In this document: in pieces, positions 34,369-44,096 of the stretch
Layout: every line of letters begins with the position of its first letter
Position numbering within the stretch: position 1 is the first letter of the stretch
Origin: Planococcus shixiaomingii
GTDB lineage: Bacteria; Bacillota; Bacilli; Bacillales_A; Planococcaceae
Assembly: GCF_030413615.1 (NCBI RefSeq)
Contig: NZ_CP129236.1
Location: forward strand, 170,001 to 234,000
DNA: 64,000 nt
Reading direction: 5' to 3'
Made by a program: the position numbers and the translations under genes
The notes under the pieces: model-generated
Databases searched by the model: none
The model's input: only the letters and a program-made list of their open reading frames with translations
Told to the model about the DNA's origin: nothing

Positions 34369-36822
34369 TTATTTAGTGAAAAATGCGCCATAATGGCGGC
34401 TGAAAGCTACTGCAAAGTCTCCGCGTGTCATTTGTTGGGCCGGAGAAAATGCCGCTTCAACAGTAGGTTTCAAATCGTACTTCCCTTGAGTAACCGAGAA
34501 AGTGGCGTTCAAAATATTTAAGTCTAAGGCTACTTGGACATACCCTTTCAAGTGGGAAGGAATAGTTGCTTGGTCTTTAATAACCACTCGTTGGTCTTTG
34601 TATTGAACTGTTACGTCACCGTTAAAAGCCTCCGCTTGTTTTTGAAGCCCCAAGCTTTGGACAAGAGAGTAGGCAAGTTCAGCTTTGGTAACAGTTCCTT
34701 TAGGATCAAAAGCTCCGTTTGCTTTAGGCAGCATAACGCCTTTAGCCGAGTGGTTGGCATCTCTGAAAGCAGCTCCTTTTGCAACGACTGCTTCTGCAAA
34801 TGGGCGGACTGTTTCTGGAACATCAGTAAAGCTTGCAGTCTTAGGCGAAGATTGGCGAATTTCAGCTCCCATAACCAAGTAGTTTGCTAACTCTGCTCTT
34901 GTCAGTTTTGCGTCTGGCTTAAATGCACCGCTCGCATAAGAATCGAACAATCTGTTTTCAATCCCCATAACAATGGCAGCTTCAGCCGGGTGGCCGGAAA
35001 TATCCGACAAACCTGTAATGTTTCCTGTTTTAGTAAAAGCGATCGAACCCTTTACTGTTTCAGGAAAAGCAAGGCCGATAGGGTTAAGGGCATTGCCTTT
35101 AAGGCCACGCACTTCTAGTTTCCATTTTCCTGGAACCGGGCTGTTGACAATGACAGTCCGGTCATAGGCGGTAGGAAACAACAAGCTGACGCCTGAACTG
35201 AACTCTGTACCGTCTGGAGCAATGAGCACTAAGTTTACAGGGTTTCCTGTTTGCTCAAGAAGTCCTGCAGCATTTGCTTTGGCGGAGACAATTGAAGTGC
35301 CGGACTCTACTGTGAAGTTGTGTTGATTACTGACAGCAACCGTATAGTCTACCGCGAAATCTTCCCGTGTTGTATCTGTAGTGACGTTTGCATTAAAATC
35401 TTTCGTGCTGTTCAATGTAGCGCCGTAGACATTGCTGTTGAATACAGCATCGAGTGCAGCATAGGCATTCACATAACCTGAACCAACTTCCCATGTTTCA
35501 TAACCAGGCATGTTTGTTGCCGTTTGCTGCAATGTGTTTTTCACATCGTCAGGAGAAAGCGTTGGATCTGCTTCTAAAAGCAAGGCTGTAATACCGGCCA
35601 CATGCGGTGTGGCCATTGATGTCCCGCTCATTGTTGTGTAGTAAGGGAGGTGGGCGGGTTCAAGTGTTGCTGCATCCTGTTCAGCAGCTAAAGAAGTTAT
35701 CGGTGAAACAGTACGAGTAGAAACAATATCAACACCCGGTGCCACTAATGACGGGGCATCTTCCCACGTCCAAGTTTTCCCGTCCATTTCAAAAGTTCCG
35801 CCGACACCTTTTGTTCCTCTCGAAGAAAAGTCTGCCAAGGTGCCATCTTTTTCACCGGCACCTACAGAAATGACCCATGGTGCTTTAGCATAAGGGTTGT
35901 GCGTATCTGCGCCGGGACCTTCATTGCCCGCCGCGAACAGTACAACAATACCGCGGTCGTATGCTTTCTTACTTACGATATTGATCGGATGGTTTGGATC
36001 AAAATCGCCCGAAGAACCCCAAGAGTTTGTAATTACGCGGATATTGTATTCTCTTTGGTGGGTGATTGCATAGTCAAATCCGCCGATGCCGTCCAGGACG
36101 AAAAGTGCGGCACCTGAACCATAACCGATCAAGTCGGCACCTGGAGCAGCGCCTGCATATTTGCCGCCGGATAACGCGCCTGTACCGCCGACAGTACCCG
36201 CAACATGTGTTCCATGGCCAGAGTTAGTATCCGTGTTAGCAATATTTTCAGTATAAGAGATTGGAACAATTCCAGTACCTTGTAAATTTGTCGAGCCTAA
36301 TACGTTTTGAACCAAGTTTTTGCCTAATTCGTGATCTTTATGAGTGCCGTCCACACCGCTATCGTTGACTACGACACCGACTCCTTTTCCGGAAACCGGG
36401 AATCCGCCATTTTGTTTTTGGAAGGCAGCATCCGCTTGCGCTTTGTCGACTCCCGTAATGGCTGTAGCGTCCGAATTAAAATAGTTTAGCTTTTCATTTA
36501 AATAAACGGATTGAACATCTTCGTGTTGAGCCAGCTGCTCAACTTGCTGCTTTGTAGCAACCGCTCCTACAATAGGAAGGCTTTGCATGGAAACTGCTGA
36601 TTGAATGCCCAGTTTGTTGATGAGGTCTAACTGCGATGCTGTTGGTTTCTGATCGCCGCGAAAAGTTATTATTACTTGTGCTGCGGCTTTATCATCTAAA
36701 GCCGACCATACTTTTTCTTCTACTACCGTCTTGCCGGTGGTGATAAGATCGTTGGCATGCGCAGTAGAAAACGCGGGAAAGATTAAAAAAATCATCATAA
36801 TACTCAATAATAGCTTTTTCAT
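34369..36822 (-). CDS. S8 subtilisin-like serine protease with SLH domains
   Basis: 817 residues, exported. Signal peptide (about 1-23, ending TAHA), an I9-type inhibitory propeptide (about 45-115), then a subtilisin catalytic domain with Asp154 (VVNDSGVDGTH), His203 (SGHGTHVAG), oxyanion Asn300 (AAGNEG) and Ser402 (SGTSMATPH). A beta-rich region follows, and about 200 C-terminal residues hold three S-layer-homology repeats (for example FKPDAKLTRAELANYLV and FDPKGTVTKAELAYSLV), which would anchor it to the cell wall. It is a paralogue of the next minus-strand gene. Confidence 0.93.
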   Translation of the reverse strand: MKKLLLSIMMIFLIFPAFSTAHANDLITTGKTVVEEKVWSALDDKAAAQVIITFRGDQKPTASQLDLINKLGIQSAVSMQSLPIVGAVATKQQVEQLAQHEDVQSVYLNEKLNYFNSDATAITGVDKAQADAAFQKQNGGFPVSGKGVGVVVNDSGVDGTHKDHELGKNLVQNVLGSTNLQGTGIVPISYTENIANTDTNSGHGTHVAGTVGGTGALSGGKYAGAAPGADLIGYGSGAALFVLDGIGGFDYAITHQREYNIRVITNSWGSSGDFDPNHPINIVSKKAYDRGIVVLFAAGNEGPGADTHNPYAKAPWVISVGAGEKDGTLADFSSRGTKGVGGTFEMDGKTWTWEDAPSLVAPGVDIVSTRTVSPITSLAAEQDAATLEPAHLPYYTTMSGTSMATPHVAGITALLLEADPTLSPDDVKNTLQQTATNMPGYETWEVGSGYVNAYAALDAVFNSNVYGATLNSTKDFNANVTTDTTREDFAVDYTVAVSNQHNFTVESGTSIVSAKANAAGLLEQTGNPVNLVLIAPDGTEFSSGVSLLFPTAYDRTVIVNSPVPGKWKLEVRGLKGNALNPIGLAFPETVKGSIAFTKTGNITGLSDISGHPAEAAIVMGIENRLFDSYASGAFKPDAKLTRAELANYLVMGAEIRQSSPKTASFTDVPETVRPFAEAVVAKGAAFRDANHSAKGVMLPKANGAFDPKGTVTKAELAYSLVQSLGLQKQAEAFNGDVTVQYKDQRVVIKDQATIPSHLKGYVQVALDLNILNATFSVTQGKYDLKPTVEAAFSPAQQMTRGDFAVAFSRHYGAFFTK

Positions 36823-36958
36823 TCCTCATCCTCTTTTCGTAATAGTTTGAAAACTTATACTATTATTATTGCTTGAACGCAGCTGTTTTCCTATTCCTCT
36901 TAAGATGTATCTTAAAAAACAAAGGAACTACCGGGATTACTACTAATGCAGTATTTAT

Positions 36959-36999
36959 AAAAAGAAAAGTTTACCCCCGCTTTGTTCGGGGGTAAACTG
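36959..36999 (-). terminator. Terminator of the shorter subtilase gene
   Basis: Stem AGTTTACCCCCG/CGGGGGTAAACT; the T-run is on the minus strand. Confidence 0.85.
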
Positions 37000-37009
37000 G
37001 CGTTTTGTT

Positions 37010-38443
37010 TTATTCGGCGAGAGCCGGGGCTTTCAAAAGTGTCATCGCTTGATAAGCATTTACATAGCCGGCGCCGACTTCCCAAGCTGCATAGCCGTCC
37101 ATTGGAGTAGCGCTTTGCTGCAATAAACTCTTGATTTCTGAAGACGAGAGGGTAGGCTCAGCTTCAAGCAGCAAAGCGATGATGCCAGCGACATGTGGCG
37201 CGGCCATCGATGTTCCGCTGAAGGTTGTGTAATACGGCAAATGAGCTGGCGAAATATTGGCCGCATCTTTCTGCAAGCTTAAAGGTGAAAGCGGTGAAAG
37301 AACGCGCGTAGAAATGATATCTACTCCAGGCGCGGTTACAGTTGGCTGGTCCGCCCATTGGAACGTTTGCCCGTCCACAACGACAGTACCGCCTTTGTCT
37401 TTGACGCCTCTAGAAGAAAAGTCAGCTAGCTTTTTGTTTTTGTCTCCGGCTGCAACAGTCACAACCCAGGGCGCTTTTTTGTAATTGCCGGAAATGGTTG
37501 ATTCTCCGGGACCGGAATTTCCGGCAGAAAAGACGGTCGTAATTCCGCGGTCATACAGTTTTTTTGTTGCGATGTTGATCGGGTGGTTCGGATCGAAATC
37601 CGTGTTTGAATCGCTTGTATCTCCCCATGAATTGGTGATAACGCGAATGTTGTATTCCTGCTGATGAGTAAGGGCGTAATCAAATCCGCCAATTGTATCT
37701 AAAATCGCAACTGCAGCTCCAGAACCGTAACCAATTAAGTTCGCTCCAGGTGCAGCACCTTCGTATTTTCCGCCGGACATGGCGCCGGTGCCGCCGACGA
37801 TGCCCGCTACATGCGTGCCATGGCCTGAAGTTGAATCAGTATTTGGCACGTTCTCCAAGTAAGTGATAGGAGCAAAGCCAAGCGTGCTATTCAAGTTTGT
37901 GCTGGCCAAGACGTTCTGTTTTAAGTTGCGGCCAAGCTGGTGGTCTTTATGTGTCCCGTCGACTCCGCTGTCATTAATGACGACACCAATGTTTTTACCT
38001 GTAAGTGGAAATCCGCCATTGGCAGCCTGGAATGCGCTGTCTTGGCGTACTTGGTCAACGCCTGTTATGGCGGTGGACGTCTCATTTTCGTATTGTAAAG
38101 GAGCGTTATAATAAATGGATTGAATGCTGTCTACCGTTGAAAGCTTCGTAATTTGGTCTTTCGTCAACAAGGCTCCGACAAAAGGGAGATTCTCAAACAC
38201 AACGCCATTCTTAACCCCGAGATTTTGAAGTGAGAGAAGGTGTGCTTTTTCTACTTTGTCCGTCTTCTTGAACGTAATGATCACTTCGACTGGCTTAGAA
38301 ACTTCTTTCAGCAGCTGTGCCAGTTTCAAATCAACGACGGGGCCTTCAGCGGCCGATACATAGTGGCGCTCGGTTGAAAACGAAAAGAAAACAAGGCTGA
38401 ATACCAAATAAAAAATCCCGACAAAACTCAATTTCTTTTTCAT
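37010..38443 (-). CDS. S8 subtilisin-like serine protease
   Basis: 477 residues, exported. Signal peptide (about 1-31, ending VSAA), I9-like propeptide (about 50-110) and a complete subtilisin domain with VINDSGVDGTH, SGHGTHVAG, SAGNSG and SGTSMAAPH. It closely follows the 34369-36822 protease through the catalytic domain but stops soon after it, with no SLH repeats, so it would be released rather than wall-bound. The pair is a tandem duplication with separate terminators and hence separate transcripts. Confidence 0.93.
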   Translation of the reverse strand: MKKKLSFVGIFYLVFSLVFFSFSTERHYVSAAEGPVVDLKLAQLLKEVSKPVEVIITFKKTDKVEKAHLLSLQNLGVKNGVVFENLPFVGALLTKDQITKLSTVDSIQSIYYNAPLQYENETSTAITGVDQVRQDSAFQAANGGFPLTGKNIGVVINDSGVDGTHKDHQLGRNLKQNVLASTNLNSTLGFAPITYLENVPNTDSTSGHGTHVAGIVGGTGAMSGGKYEGAAPGANLIGYGSGAAVAILDTIGGFDYALTHQQEYNIRVITNSWGDTSDSNTDFDPNHPINIATKKLYDRGITTVFSAGNSGPGESTISGNYKKAPWVVTVAAGDKNKKLADFSSRGVKDKGGTVVVDGQTFQWADQPTVTAPGVDIISTRVLSPLSPLSLQKDAANISPAHLPYYTTFSGTSMAAPHVAGIIALLLEAEPTLSSSEIKSLLQQSATPMDGYAAWEVGAGYVNAYQAMTLLKAPALAE

Positions 38444-38540
38444 GACAGAACCGCTCCCTTTTTCGAAATAGTAAATCTATTTTATCTTGTCATGGATGGT
38501 TAATATAAACTATTAGGCATCGGGCGTATTCGGACTACGC

Positions 38541-38587
38541 AAAAAGACGTCTCTCACTACTACTTAAGTAGTAATGAGAGACGCCTT
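38541..38587 (-). terminator. Terminator of the two-component operon
   Basis: An almost perfect long palindrome, GTCTCTCACTACTACTT and its near-complement, with a T-run on the minus strand. Confidence 0.88.
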
Positions 38588-38591
38588 TACT

Positions 38592-39227
38592 TTACAGCAA
38601 GGGTACCAATTGGTTTTGAACCGCGTAAATGATGGCTTGGGAGCGGCTTTTCACGTCCAATTTTTTAAAGATGTTGCTGACATGGATTTTCACCGTTTTG
38701 TCGCTGATGTAAAGCCGGTCCGCGATTTCCTTGTTGGATAATCCCTCGACTAGCCCTAACAGAACTTCCATTTCTCTCGGAGAAAGTGCGTTATCTTCTG
38801 ACTTATTTTCTGTTTGGTGAAGAGACAGCAACTTTTTGGTCATTATAGCAGGAATGACGGATTCTCCGTTGCTTACCGTCCGGATGGCGGAAATGACATC
38901 TGCCGAAGGTGAGTCTTTCAGCAAATAGGCATCTGCTCCTTCCCGAATGGCCGCCATAAAGTACTCGTCGTTTTTGTACATCGTCAATACAATGATTTTA
39001 ATGGAAGGATAATTGCTTTTCACCCATTTCGTCAATTCGATGCCATTCATGTCCGGCATGTTGATGTCCATCATGATGACGTCTGGGTCTAATTGCGGCA
39101 GCATCTGCATTAACTGCCCGCTTCCCGTCACTTCTCCGACCACTTTCATATCGCTTTCTTGTCCAATTAAGGTTTTTAATCCATCTCTTAAAATGGCATG
39201 ATCGTCTACTAAAATTACTTCTATCAA
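38592..39227 (-). CDS. NarL/LuxR-family response regulator
   Basis: 211 residues. Receiver domain with phosphoacceptor Asp54 (IMMDINMP), acidic pocket DDH at 8-10 and Lys in LLKDSPSAD; C-terminal LuxR-type helix-turn-helix (LSPREMEVLLGLVEGLSNKEIADRL, then SDKTVKIHVSNIFKKL). It overlaps its kinase gene by 4 nt. The targets are unknown; the secreted proteases just downstream on the same strand are candidates by position only. Confidence 0.92.
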   Translation of the reverse strand: MIEVILVDDHAILRDGLKTLIGQESDMKVVGEVTGSGQLMQMLPQLDPDVIMMDINMPDMNGIELTKWVKSNYPSIKIIVLTMYKNDEYFMAAIREGADAYLLKDSPSADVISAIRTVSNGESVIPAIMTKKLLSLHQTENKSEDNALSPREMEVLLGLVEGLSNKEIADRLYISDKTVKIHVSNIFKKLDVKSRSQAIIYAVQNQLVPLL

Positions 39228-41053
39228 ACCCGTATTCCTCCTCTAGATCCCACCAAAGGGATTTTCACCACGATTTCCGTTCCTTCTTTTTCACTGCTTT
39301 CGATTTGCAGGGTGGCATTCACTTTGTCCGCATCTTCGTTCATTTGAAGAATGCCATAATGCGGTTCTTTCATGGCGGTTGTCATGGCTTGGTACAGCGA
39401 AAAACCGATTCCGTCGTCTTTGACCTTTAGAAAAACATGGTCTTCTGCATACCTTAATAAAATAGTGAGATTCGACGCTTTTGCATGCTTTATGCAATTT
39501 TGTATGCTTTCTTGGATAATGGAGAAAACAACTTTTTCCACAAGTAAGTTTAATTTGCTTTGGTGGCCTTGGCTTTCAAAAGAAATATTGATTCCGACAT
39601 CACCATTTTGTTTTACTTCGGCAATTTTCCTTTTTATGGCCAAATGAAGCCCCAGTTGTTCGGTCGGGTAGGGGCGCAGTGCATAAATGGAATCCCGGAT
39701 TTCTTTTAAGCCTGCTCTAAGAATTTTATTGTTGTCATTGATGAGCCATTGGGCATCTTTTGGGTGAGAAAAGATTTTTTTCGCAGCTGTATCATATTTC
39801 ATGATAACACCCGCTAAAATTTGAGCGATTCCGTCGTGGATGTCGTGCGCAATCCGATTGCGTTCTTCCAGCAAAAGCCGTTGTTCTTTTTCTGAAAACA
39901 GCATTTGCGTCTTCAGGAAAATAGCCAGCTGGTTGGCGATGGTGGCGATGGAATGGACGTCTTCGACGATAAAACTGTTGGTGCGCATTTTTGCCATGAT
40001 CAAGCATCCGACCTGGTCGTTATCCAAAACCAGGGGAGCATAAACCAGTGCCTGGATGGTTTTACTGAAATAAGGAGCAAGCGGCGCTTGATGCAAGTCT
40101 TCTTTATTGAAAACCTTCAGCGTTGTTACTTGGTTCAGTGCCTCGAACTCCTGGAACTGATGCGGATTTAAATCAAGGGTTCCTTCTGATATAGCGAGCT
40201 GCCATTTTCCTTTCTCATCTCGGGTGAATAAGAAGCTTTCTTCGTAAGAAACGACTGCACTTATCAATCGCTTAATGTCTTCTTCCCACTCTTTCACGGG
40301 TATGACTTTGTTAAGTTCAGAAGAAAAATGGAACAGCGCTTTGAGCCGCTGTTTGTCAGCGCGCAGTCGGATGATGATCGAACTGATAATAGCTAGGAAA
40401 ATTAAAGGAGAGAGGAAGAAAAAATAAGAAAATATATCCACGTCTCCGCGGTTTTGATTGCCTAAAAAATGAAGAAGAAAGCCGTATACCAAGGAAATCG
40501 AAAAACTTAAAAGCTCACCGCGCCCTTTTTCAAGCCAGATAGGCAACGTATACTTTTCTGGGCGAAGCAGCAAAACAAAGTCGACGATTAAATTGTTAAT
40601 GAGATAAAATGAGCCTAAAAACAGCAGGAACGACAAAGCGATTGCCGCAGTTTCGGAAACATCGAGCAGCGGTGTGACCCATGTTCTCAACAGGTGGGCC
40701 AATGTTAAACTAAGCACCAATTGAGCCGGGTTGAAAAAAATGATGCGGATCGGCCGTTTGTTTAGCAGCGTCGTCAACAACACACCGAGAAAATAAAGCA
40801 AGACGACCAGTTCTATCCCGTAAATTAAGTAAGTCAGGTAAACGACCGGAAACGTAAGAGAAGAATTTCCTTTTCGAAAAGGCATCGGGAAATATTCGCA
40901 AATAAAGATAAAGGCCAGTAAAAAGAGCAATTCGAAAGGTTCTTCAATCACAGGCAGATTAAACAGTGCAAATGCTGCAGTCGCCCAACCGAGAAAAGAA
41001 ATTGCCATCATAAAAAGCGGAGCCGAATAATGCCGATAAGGTTTATGTTTCAC
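39224..41053 (-). CDS. Sensor histidine kinase (NarL/DesK type)
   Basis: 609 residues. About seven N-terminal membrane segments (to about residue 230), a GAF-like sensor (about 245-390), a HisKA_3 dimerisation domain with RNRIAHDIHDGIAQ holding the phosphorylated His, and an HATPase_c domain ending with DGIGFS and GTEIVVKIPL. The start is GTG after a weak GGATGGG; a shorter start is possible. Partner of the response regulator overlapping its 3' end. Confidence 0.88.
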   Translation of the reverse strand: MKHKPYRHYSAPLFMMAISFLGWATAAFALFNLPVIEEPFELLFLLAFIFICEYFPMPFRKGNSSLTFPVVYLTYLIYGIELVVLLYFLGVLLTTLLNKRPIRIIFFNPAQLVLSLTLAHLLRTWVTPLLDVSETAAIALSFLLFLGSFYLINNLIVDFVLLLRPEKYTLPIWLEKGRGELLSFSISLVYGFLLHFLGNQNRGDVDIFSYFFFLSPLIFLAIISSIIIRLRADKQRLKALFHFSSELNKVIPVKEWEEDIKRLISAVVSYEESFLFTRDEKGKWQLAISEGTLDLNPHQFQEFEALNQVTTLKVFNKEDLHQAPLAPYFSKTIQALVYAPLVLDNDQVGCLIMAKMRTNSFIVEDVHSIATIANQLAIFLKTQMLFSEKEQRLLLEERNRIAHDIHDGIAQILAGVIMKYDTAAKKIFSHPKDAQWLINDNNKILRAGLKEIRDSIYALRPYPTEQLGLHLAIKRKIAEVKQNGDVGINISFESQGHQSKLNLLVEKVVFSIIQESIQNCIKHAKASNLTILLRYAEDHVFLKVKDDGIGFSLYQAMTTAMKEPHYGILQMNEDADKVNATLQIESSEKEGTEIVVKIPLVGSRGGIRV

Positions 41054-41088
41054 TCAAAGCCCATCCATTCTGTAGTAGCATCTTCTAA

Positions 41089-41132
41089 GAATTTCCGGAA
41101 ACATAGAAAACTTTGTTCCCGGAAATTCCTTA
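41089..41132 (-). terminator. Terminator-like hairpin after the NRAMP-like gene
   Basis: Long stem GAATTTCCGG/CCGGAAATTC extended by GAACA/TGTTT. The following T-run is poor, so the call is moderate. Confidence 0.5.
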
Positions 41133-41134
41133 AC

Positions 41135-42322
41135 TTATTTAAATAGCTGCGGAATACCATTGGTTAAAGTGTAAATACCCATCCAAGCCATAGCGATGAC
41201 AATGATTACGCCAACGATGGTCATCCAAAGCGGGTGTTTGTAATCGCCTACGATTTTTGCTTTATGCGCCGCAACAAGCATTACCCCGAGGGCGATTGGC
41301 AAAATCAAACCGTTCAGCGATCCCACGAGCACCAATATCAACACTGGCTGGCCGACTATGACAAAGACAAGGGTAGAAACCAAGATGAAGCCGATGATTA
41401 TGTGGCGGTTATACTTTTCAAGTATTGGGCTAAATGTCCGGATGAACGATACGGACGTATAGGCGGCTCCGACAACTGAAGTAATGGCGGCTGCCCATAA
41501 GACGACGCCGAAAATCTTATAGCCGATATTTCCGGCAGCCAGCTGAAAAACAGAAGCTGGCGGGTTGTCCGGATCAAGCGTTAGTCCTTGGGATACAACA
41601 CCTAGAACTGCCAAAAACAAGATAACGCGCATGAGAGAGGCGATACCAATCGCGTATATGGAACTGCGCGTCACTTGGGGCAATGCTGCTCGGCCGGTTA
41701 GCCCGGCATCAATCAGCCGGTGTCCGCCCGCGAAACTGATATAGCCGCCGACTGTTCCGCCGACCAGCGTCACGATGGCAAAAATATCGATGGTGTCCGG
41801 AGCAAAAGTTTTGACAACAGCTTCACCATAAGGCGGATTGGAGACGATCATGACGTAAACCGTCAAACCGATCATGACAAAGCCTAGAATTTGCGCGAAG
41901 CGATCCATGGCTCTCCCGGCTTCTTTAACTACAAAAATACCGATTGCCAAAGCGCAGCTCAGTATGGCCCCGGTTTTAGCAGAAAGACCAAACAGGACGT
42001 TGACCCCAAGACCAGCGCCGGCAATATTGCCGATATTAAAAGCCAGCCCTCCGAGTGCCACTAAGAAAGCAAGGAAATAACCAAGCCCAGGCAAGACATC
42101 GTTCGCAATATCCTGTGCCCGTTTCCCCGATACGGCAATGATGCGCCAAATATTTGATTGAGCGCCGATATCAATAAGGACGGAAATTAAAATAACAAAG
42201 CCGAATGAAGCGAGAAGAGTGTCTGTAAAGACAGTGGTCTGCGTCAAGAAACCCGGTCCGATGGCGGAAGTGGCCATGAGAAAAGCGGCACCGAGCAAAA
42301 TGCTGCGGTTCTTATTTTTCAT
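41135..42322 (-). CDS. ycsG: NRAMP-like transporter (YcsG type)
   Basis: 395 residues with about eleven membrane segments. It resembles B. subtilis YcsG, a divergent NRAMP-family protein encoded with the 5-oxoprolinase genes. ATSAIGPGFLTQTTVFTD stands where true NRAMP metal transporters have their DPGN metal motif, so metal transport is doubtful; import of oxoproline or a related compound fits the context. AAAGGGGTGAG precedes the ATG. Last gene of the pxp operon. Confidence 0.83.
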   Translation of the reverse strand: MKNKNRSILLGAAFLMATSAIGPGFLTQTTVFTDTLLASFGFVILISVLIDIGAQSNIWRIIAVSGKRAQDIANDVLPGLGYFLAFLVALGGLAFNIGNIAGAGLGVNVLFGLSAKTGAILSCALAIGIFVVKEAGRAMDRFAQILGFVMIGLTVYVMIVSNPPYGEAVVKTFAPDTIDIFAIVTLVGGTVGGYISFAGGHRLIDAGLTGRAALPQVTRSSIYAIGIASLMRVILFLAVLGVVSQGLTLDPDNPPASVFQLAAGNIGYKIFGVVLWAAAITSVVGAAYTSVSFIRTFSPILEKYNRHIIIGFILVSTLVFVIVGQPVLILVLVGSLNGLILPIALGVMLVAAHKAKIVGDYKHPLWMTIVGVIIVIAMAWMGIYTLTNGIPQLFK

Positions 42323-42348
42323 GTAAACTCACCCCTTTGATTTTGTGG

Positions 42349-43119
42349 TTACATAAATTTCTTTACTTTCACAACTTCAATGCCTGTTTCACGGAGAGTT
42401 CTGGAAATCTCAATTGCAAATTCAAGTGCCGTCGCCCCGTCACCGTGGATGCAGATGGTGTCAGCTTGAATTTCTACATCTTGGTTTTCAACTGTCTGTA
42501 CTTTGTTTTCTTTCACCATCCGCACCACTTGGCGGATGGCAACTTGCGGGTCGGTGATCAAGGCGTTAGATTGAATCCGTGGCGTCAAGGTGCCATCCGG
42601 TTGATAAGTCCGATCGGAAAATACTTCATTTGCTGTGCGCAAGCCGATGTTTTGGCCCGCTTTAACGATTTCGCTGCCCGATAGGCCAAATAACACCAGT
42701 TCCGGATCAATCTTGTAAACCGCTTCGGCAATCGCTCGGGACAGCTCGGCATTTTTAGCCGCCATATTGTAAAGTGCACCGTGCGCTTTGACATGCTGCA
42801 AACGTGCGCCTTCCGCTTGGACAAAGCCGTGTAAGGCGCCAATTTGGTATACGGTAAGGTCATATGCTTCTTGCGGTGAAATCGCCATATTGCGCCGGCC
42901 AAAGCCGACCAGGTCTTGAAGTCCGGGATGGGCACCGATGCCGACTTCTTTTTCGAGCGCGAGCTGTACGGTTTTTCGCATAGTTGCTGGATCACCGGCA
43001 TGAAAGCCGCACGCGATATTGGCAGAAGTTACATAGTCCAATATGTCGGCATCATGGCCCATCGTATAGGCGCCAAAACTTTCGCCCATGTCACAGTTCA
43101 AATCCACTTTATAGGTCAT
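42349..43119 (-). CDS. pxpA: 5-oxoprolinase subunit A (LamB/YcsF family)
   Basis: 256 residues. Subunit of the ATP-dependent PxpABC 5-oxoprolinase, which opens 5-oxoproline to glutamate. The family signature [12 protein letters not shown] is at the N-terminus, with [12 protein letters not shown] and [17 protein letters not shown]. The ATG at 43119 has GGAGG 7 nt upstream; an ATG two codons earlier is too close to it. The start overlaps the pxpC stop (ATGA). Confidence 0.93.
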   Translation of the reverse strand: MTYKVDLNCDMGESFGAYTMGHDADILDYVTSANIACGFHAGDPATMRKTVQLALEKEVGIGAHPGLQDLVGFGRRNMAISPQEAYDLTVYQIGALHGFVQAEGARLQHVKAHGALYNMAAKNAELSRAIAEAVYKIDPELVLFGLSGSEIVKAGQNIGLRTANEVFSDRTYQPDGTLTPRIQSNALITDPQVAIRQVVRMVKENKVQTVENQDVEIQADTICIHGDGATALEFAIEISRTLRETGIEVVKVKKFM

Positions 43120-44096
43120 TTCCATTCCTCCCATTTTAGTTGGATGCTGATTTTCAACTGTCGGATTTTTTGCTCTTGCTCCATCCAAAGTTGCTGAGCT
43201 TCTTCAAGCGAGATTTCCTGGAAACGGAGACGATTGCCTGGCTTGAGCTGAGAGACCAGCGGCAAATCGACTGATGCAACCTGACCGATTTTCGGATAAC
43301 CGCCGGTTGTTTGGCGATCTGCTAGGAGCACAATCGGATTGCCATCGGCGGGAACTTGAATAGAACCGAAAGCTACCGCTTCTGAAATCAGTTCACCCGG
43401 TTCTTTCAGTGACAACAATGTTCCTTCCAAACGGTAGCCCATGCGGTCAGAATTAGCAGAGACCGAAAAAGGCTCGGTAAAAACGCGCCGTTTGCTTTGC
43501 TCATCGAACAAGTCATATTGCCGCCCTCTTATCATGCGAATAACTGGTTCTGCAGAATAGCGGGGGGCGAGAACTTGCCAGTCGGTTTCTTTGGATATGG
43601 CTTTATAAAAGGCGGCCAGCTGTTCGGGAGGGAGCGGATTTACTTCAACTAAATCGCCCATTTTCAGAGCCCGGCCGTGAAAGCCGCCGATTTCTGCCCG
43701 CAAGTAAGTGGAGCGGCTGTTCATCACTTCAGGGACCGAAATGCCGCCAGATACAGCCAAATAGCAGCGGCAGCCTGTTTTTGGCGCACCGAAAGTCAAA
43801 GTGCTGCCTTTTTTCACCGCAATCGGCCGCCACAAATCCACTTGCTTGCCATCAATCTTTGGCGACAAATCGCCTCCGCATAAAGCGATAAATCCATCGT
43901 TATCGAATTGAACAGCAGGTCCTACCAGCGCAATTTCGAGCGTAGCCGCATTTTCGGCATTGCGCACCAACAAATTTGCTAAGCGATGTGCATACGGGTC
44001 CATGGCGCCGCTCACAATGACTCCGTATTTCTGAAAGCCGTAGCGGCCTAAATCTTGCACCGTTGTCTGAAGCCCGCTTTTAAGGATTTTCAGCAT
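43116..44096 (-). CDS. pxpC: 5-oxoprolinase subunit C (KipA family, biotin-dependent carboxyltransferase-like)
   Basis: 326 residues. KipA/PxpC begins typically [20 protein letters not shown], followed by [17 protein letters not shown] and the later DRMGYRLEG and [15 protein letters not shown] motifs. It works with PxpB and PxpA in 5-oxoproline hydrolysis. It overlaps pxpB by 17 nt and pxpA by 4 nt, so the three are tightly coupled. Confidence 0.92.
   Translation of the reverse strand: MLKILKSGLQTTVQDLGRYGFQKYGVIVSGAMDPYAHRLANLLVRNAENAATLEIALVGPAVQFDNDGFIALCGGDLSPKIDGKQVDLWRPIAVKKGSTLTFGAPKTGCRCYLAVSGGISVPEVMNSRSTYLRAEIGGFHGRALKMGDLVEVNPLPPEQLAAFYKAISKETDWQVLAPRYSAEPVIRMIRGRQYDLFDEQSKRRVFTEPFSVSANSDRMGYRLEGTLLSLKEPGELISEAVAFGSIQVPADGNPIVLLADRQTTGGYPKIGQVASVDLPLVSQLKPGNRLRFQEISLEEAQQLWMEQEQKIRQLKISIQLKWEEWK

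Noticed and set aside
34369..38443. Frames on the plus strand across the protease genes
   Set aside because: They are shadows of the two large minus-strand genes, which have full catalytic motifs.
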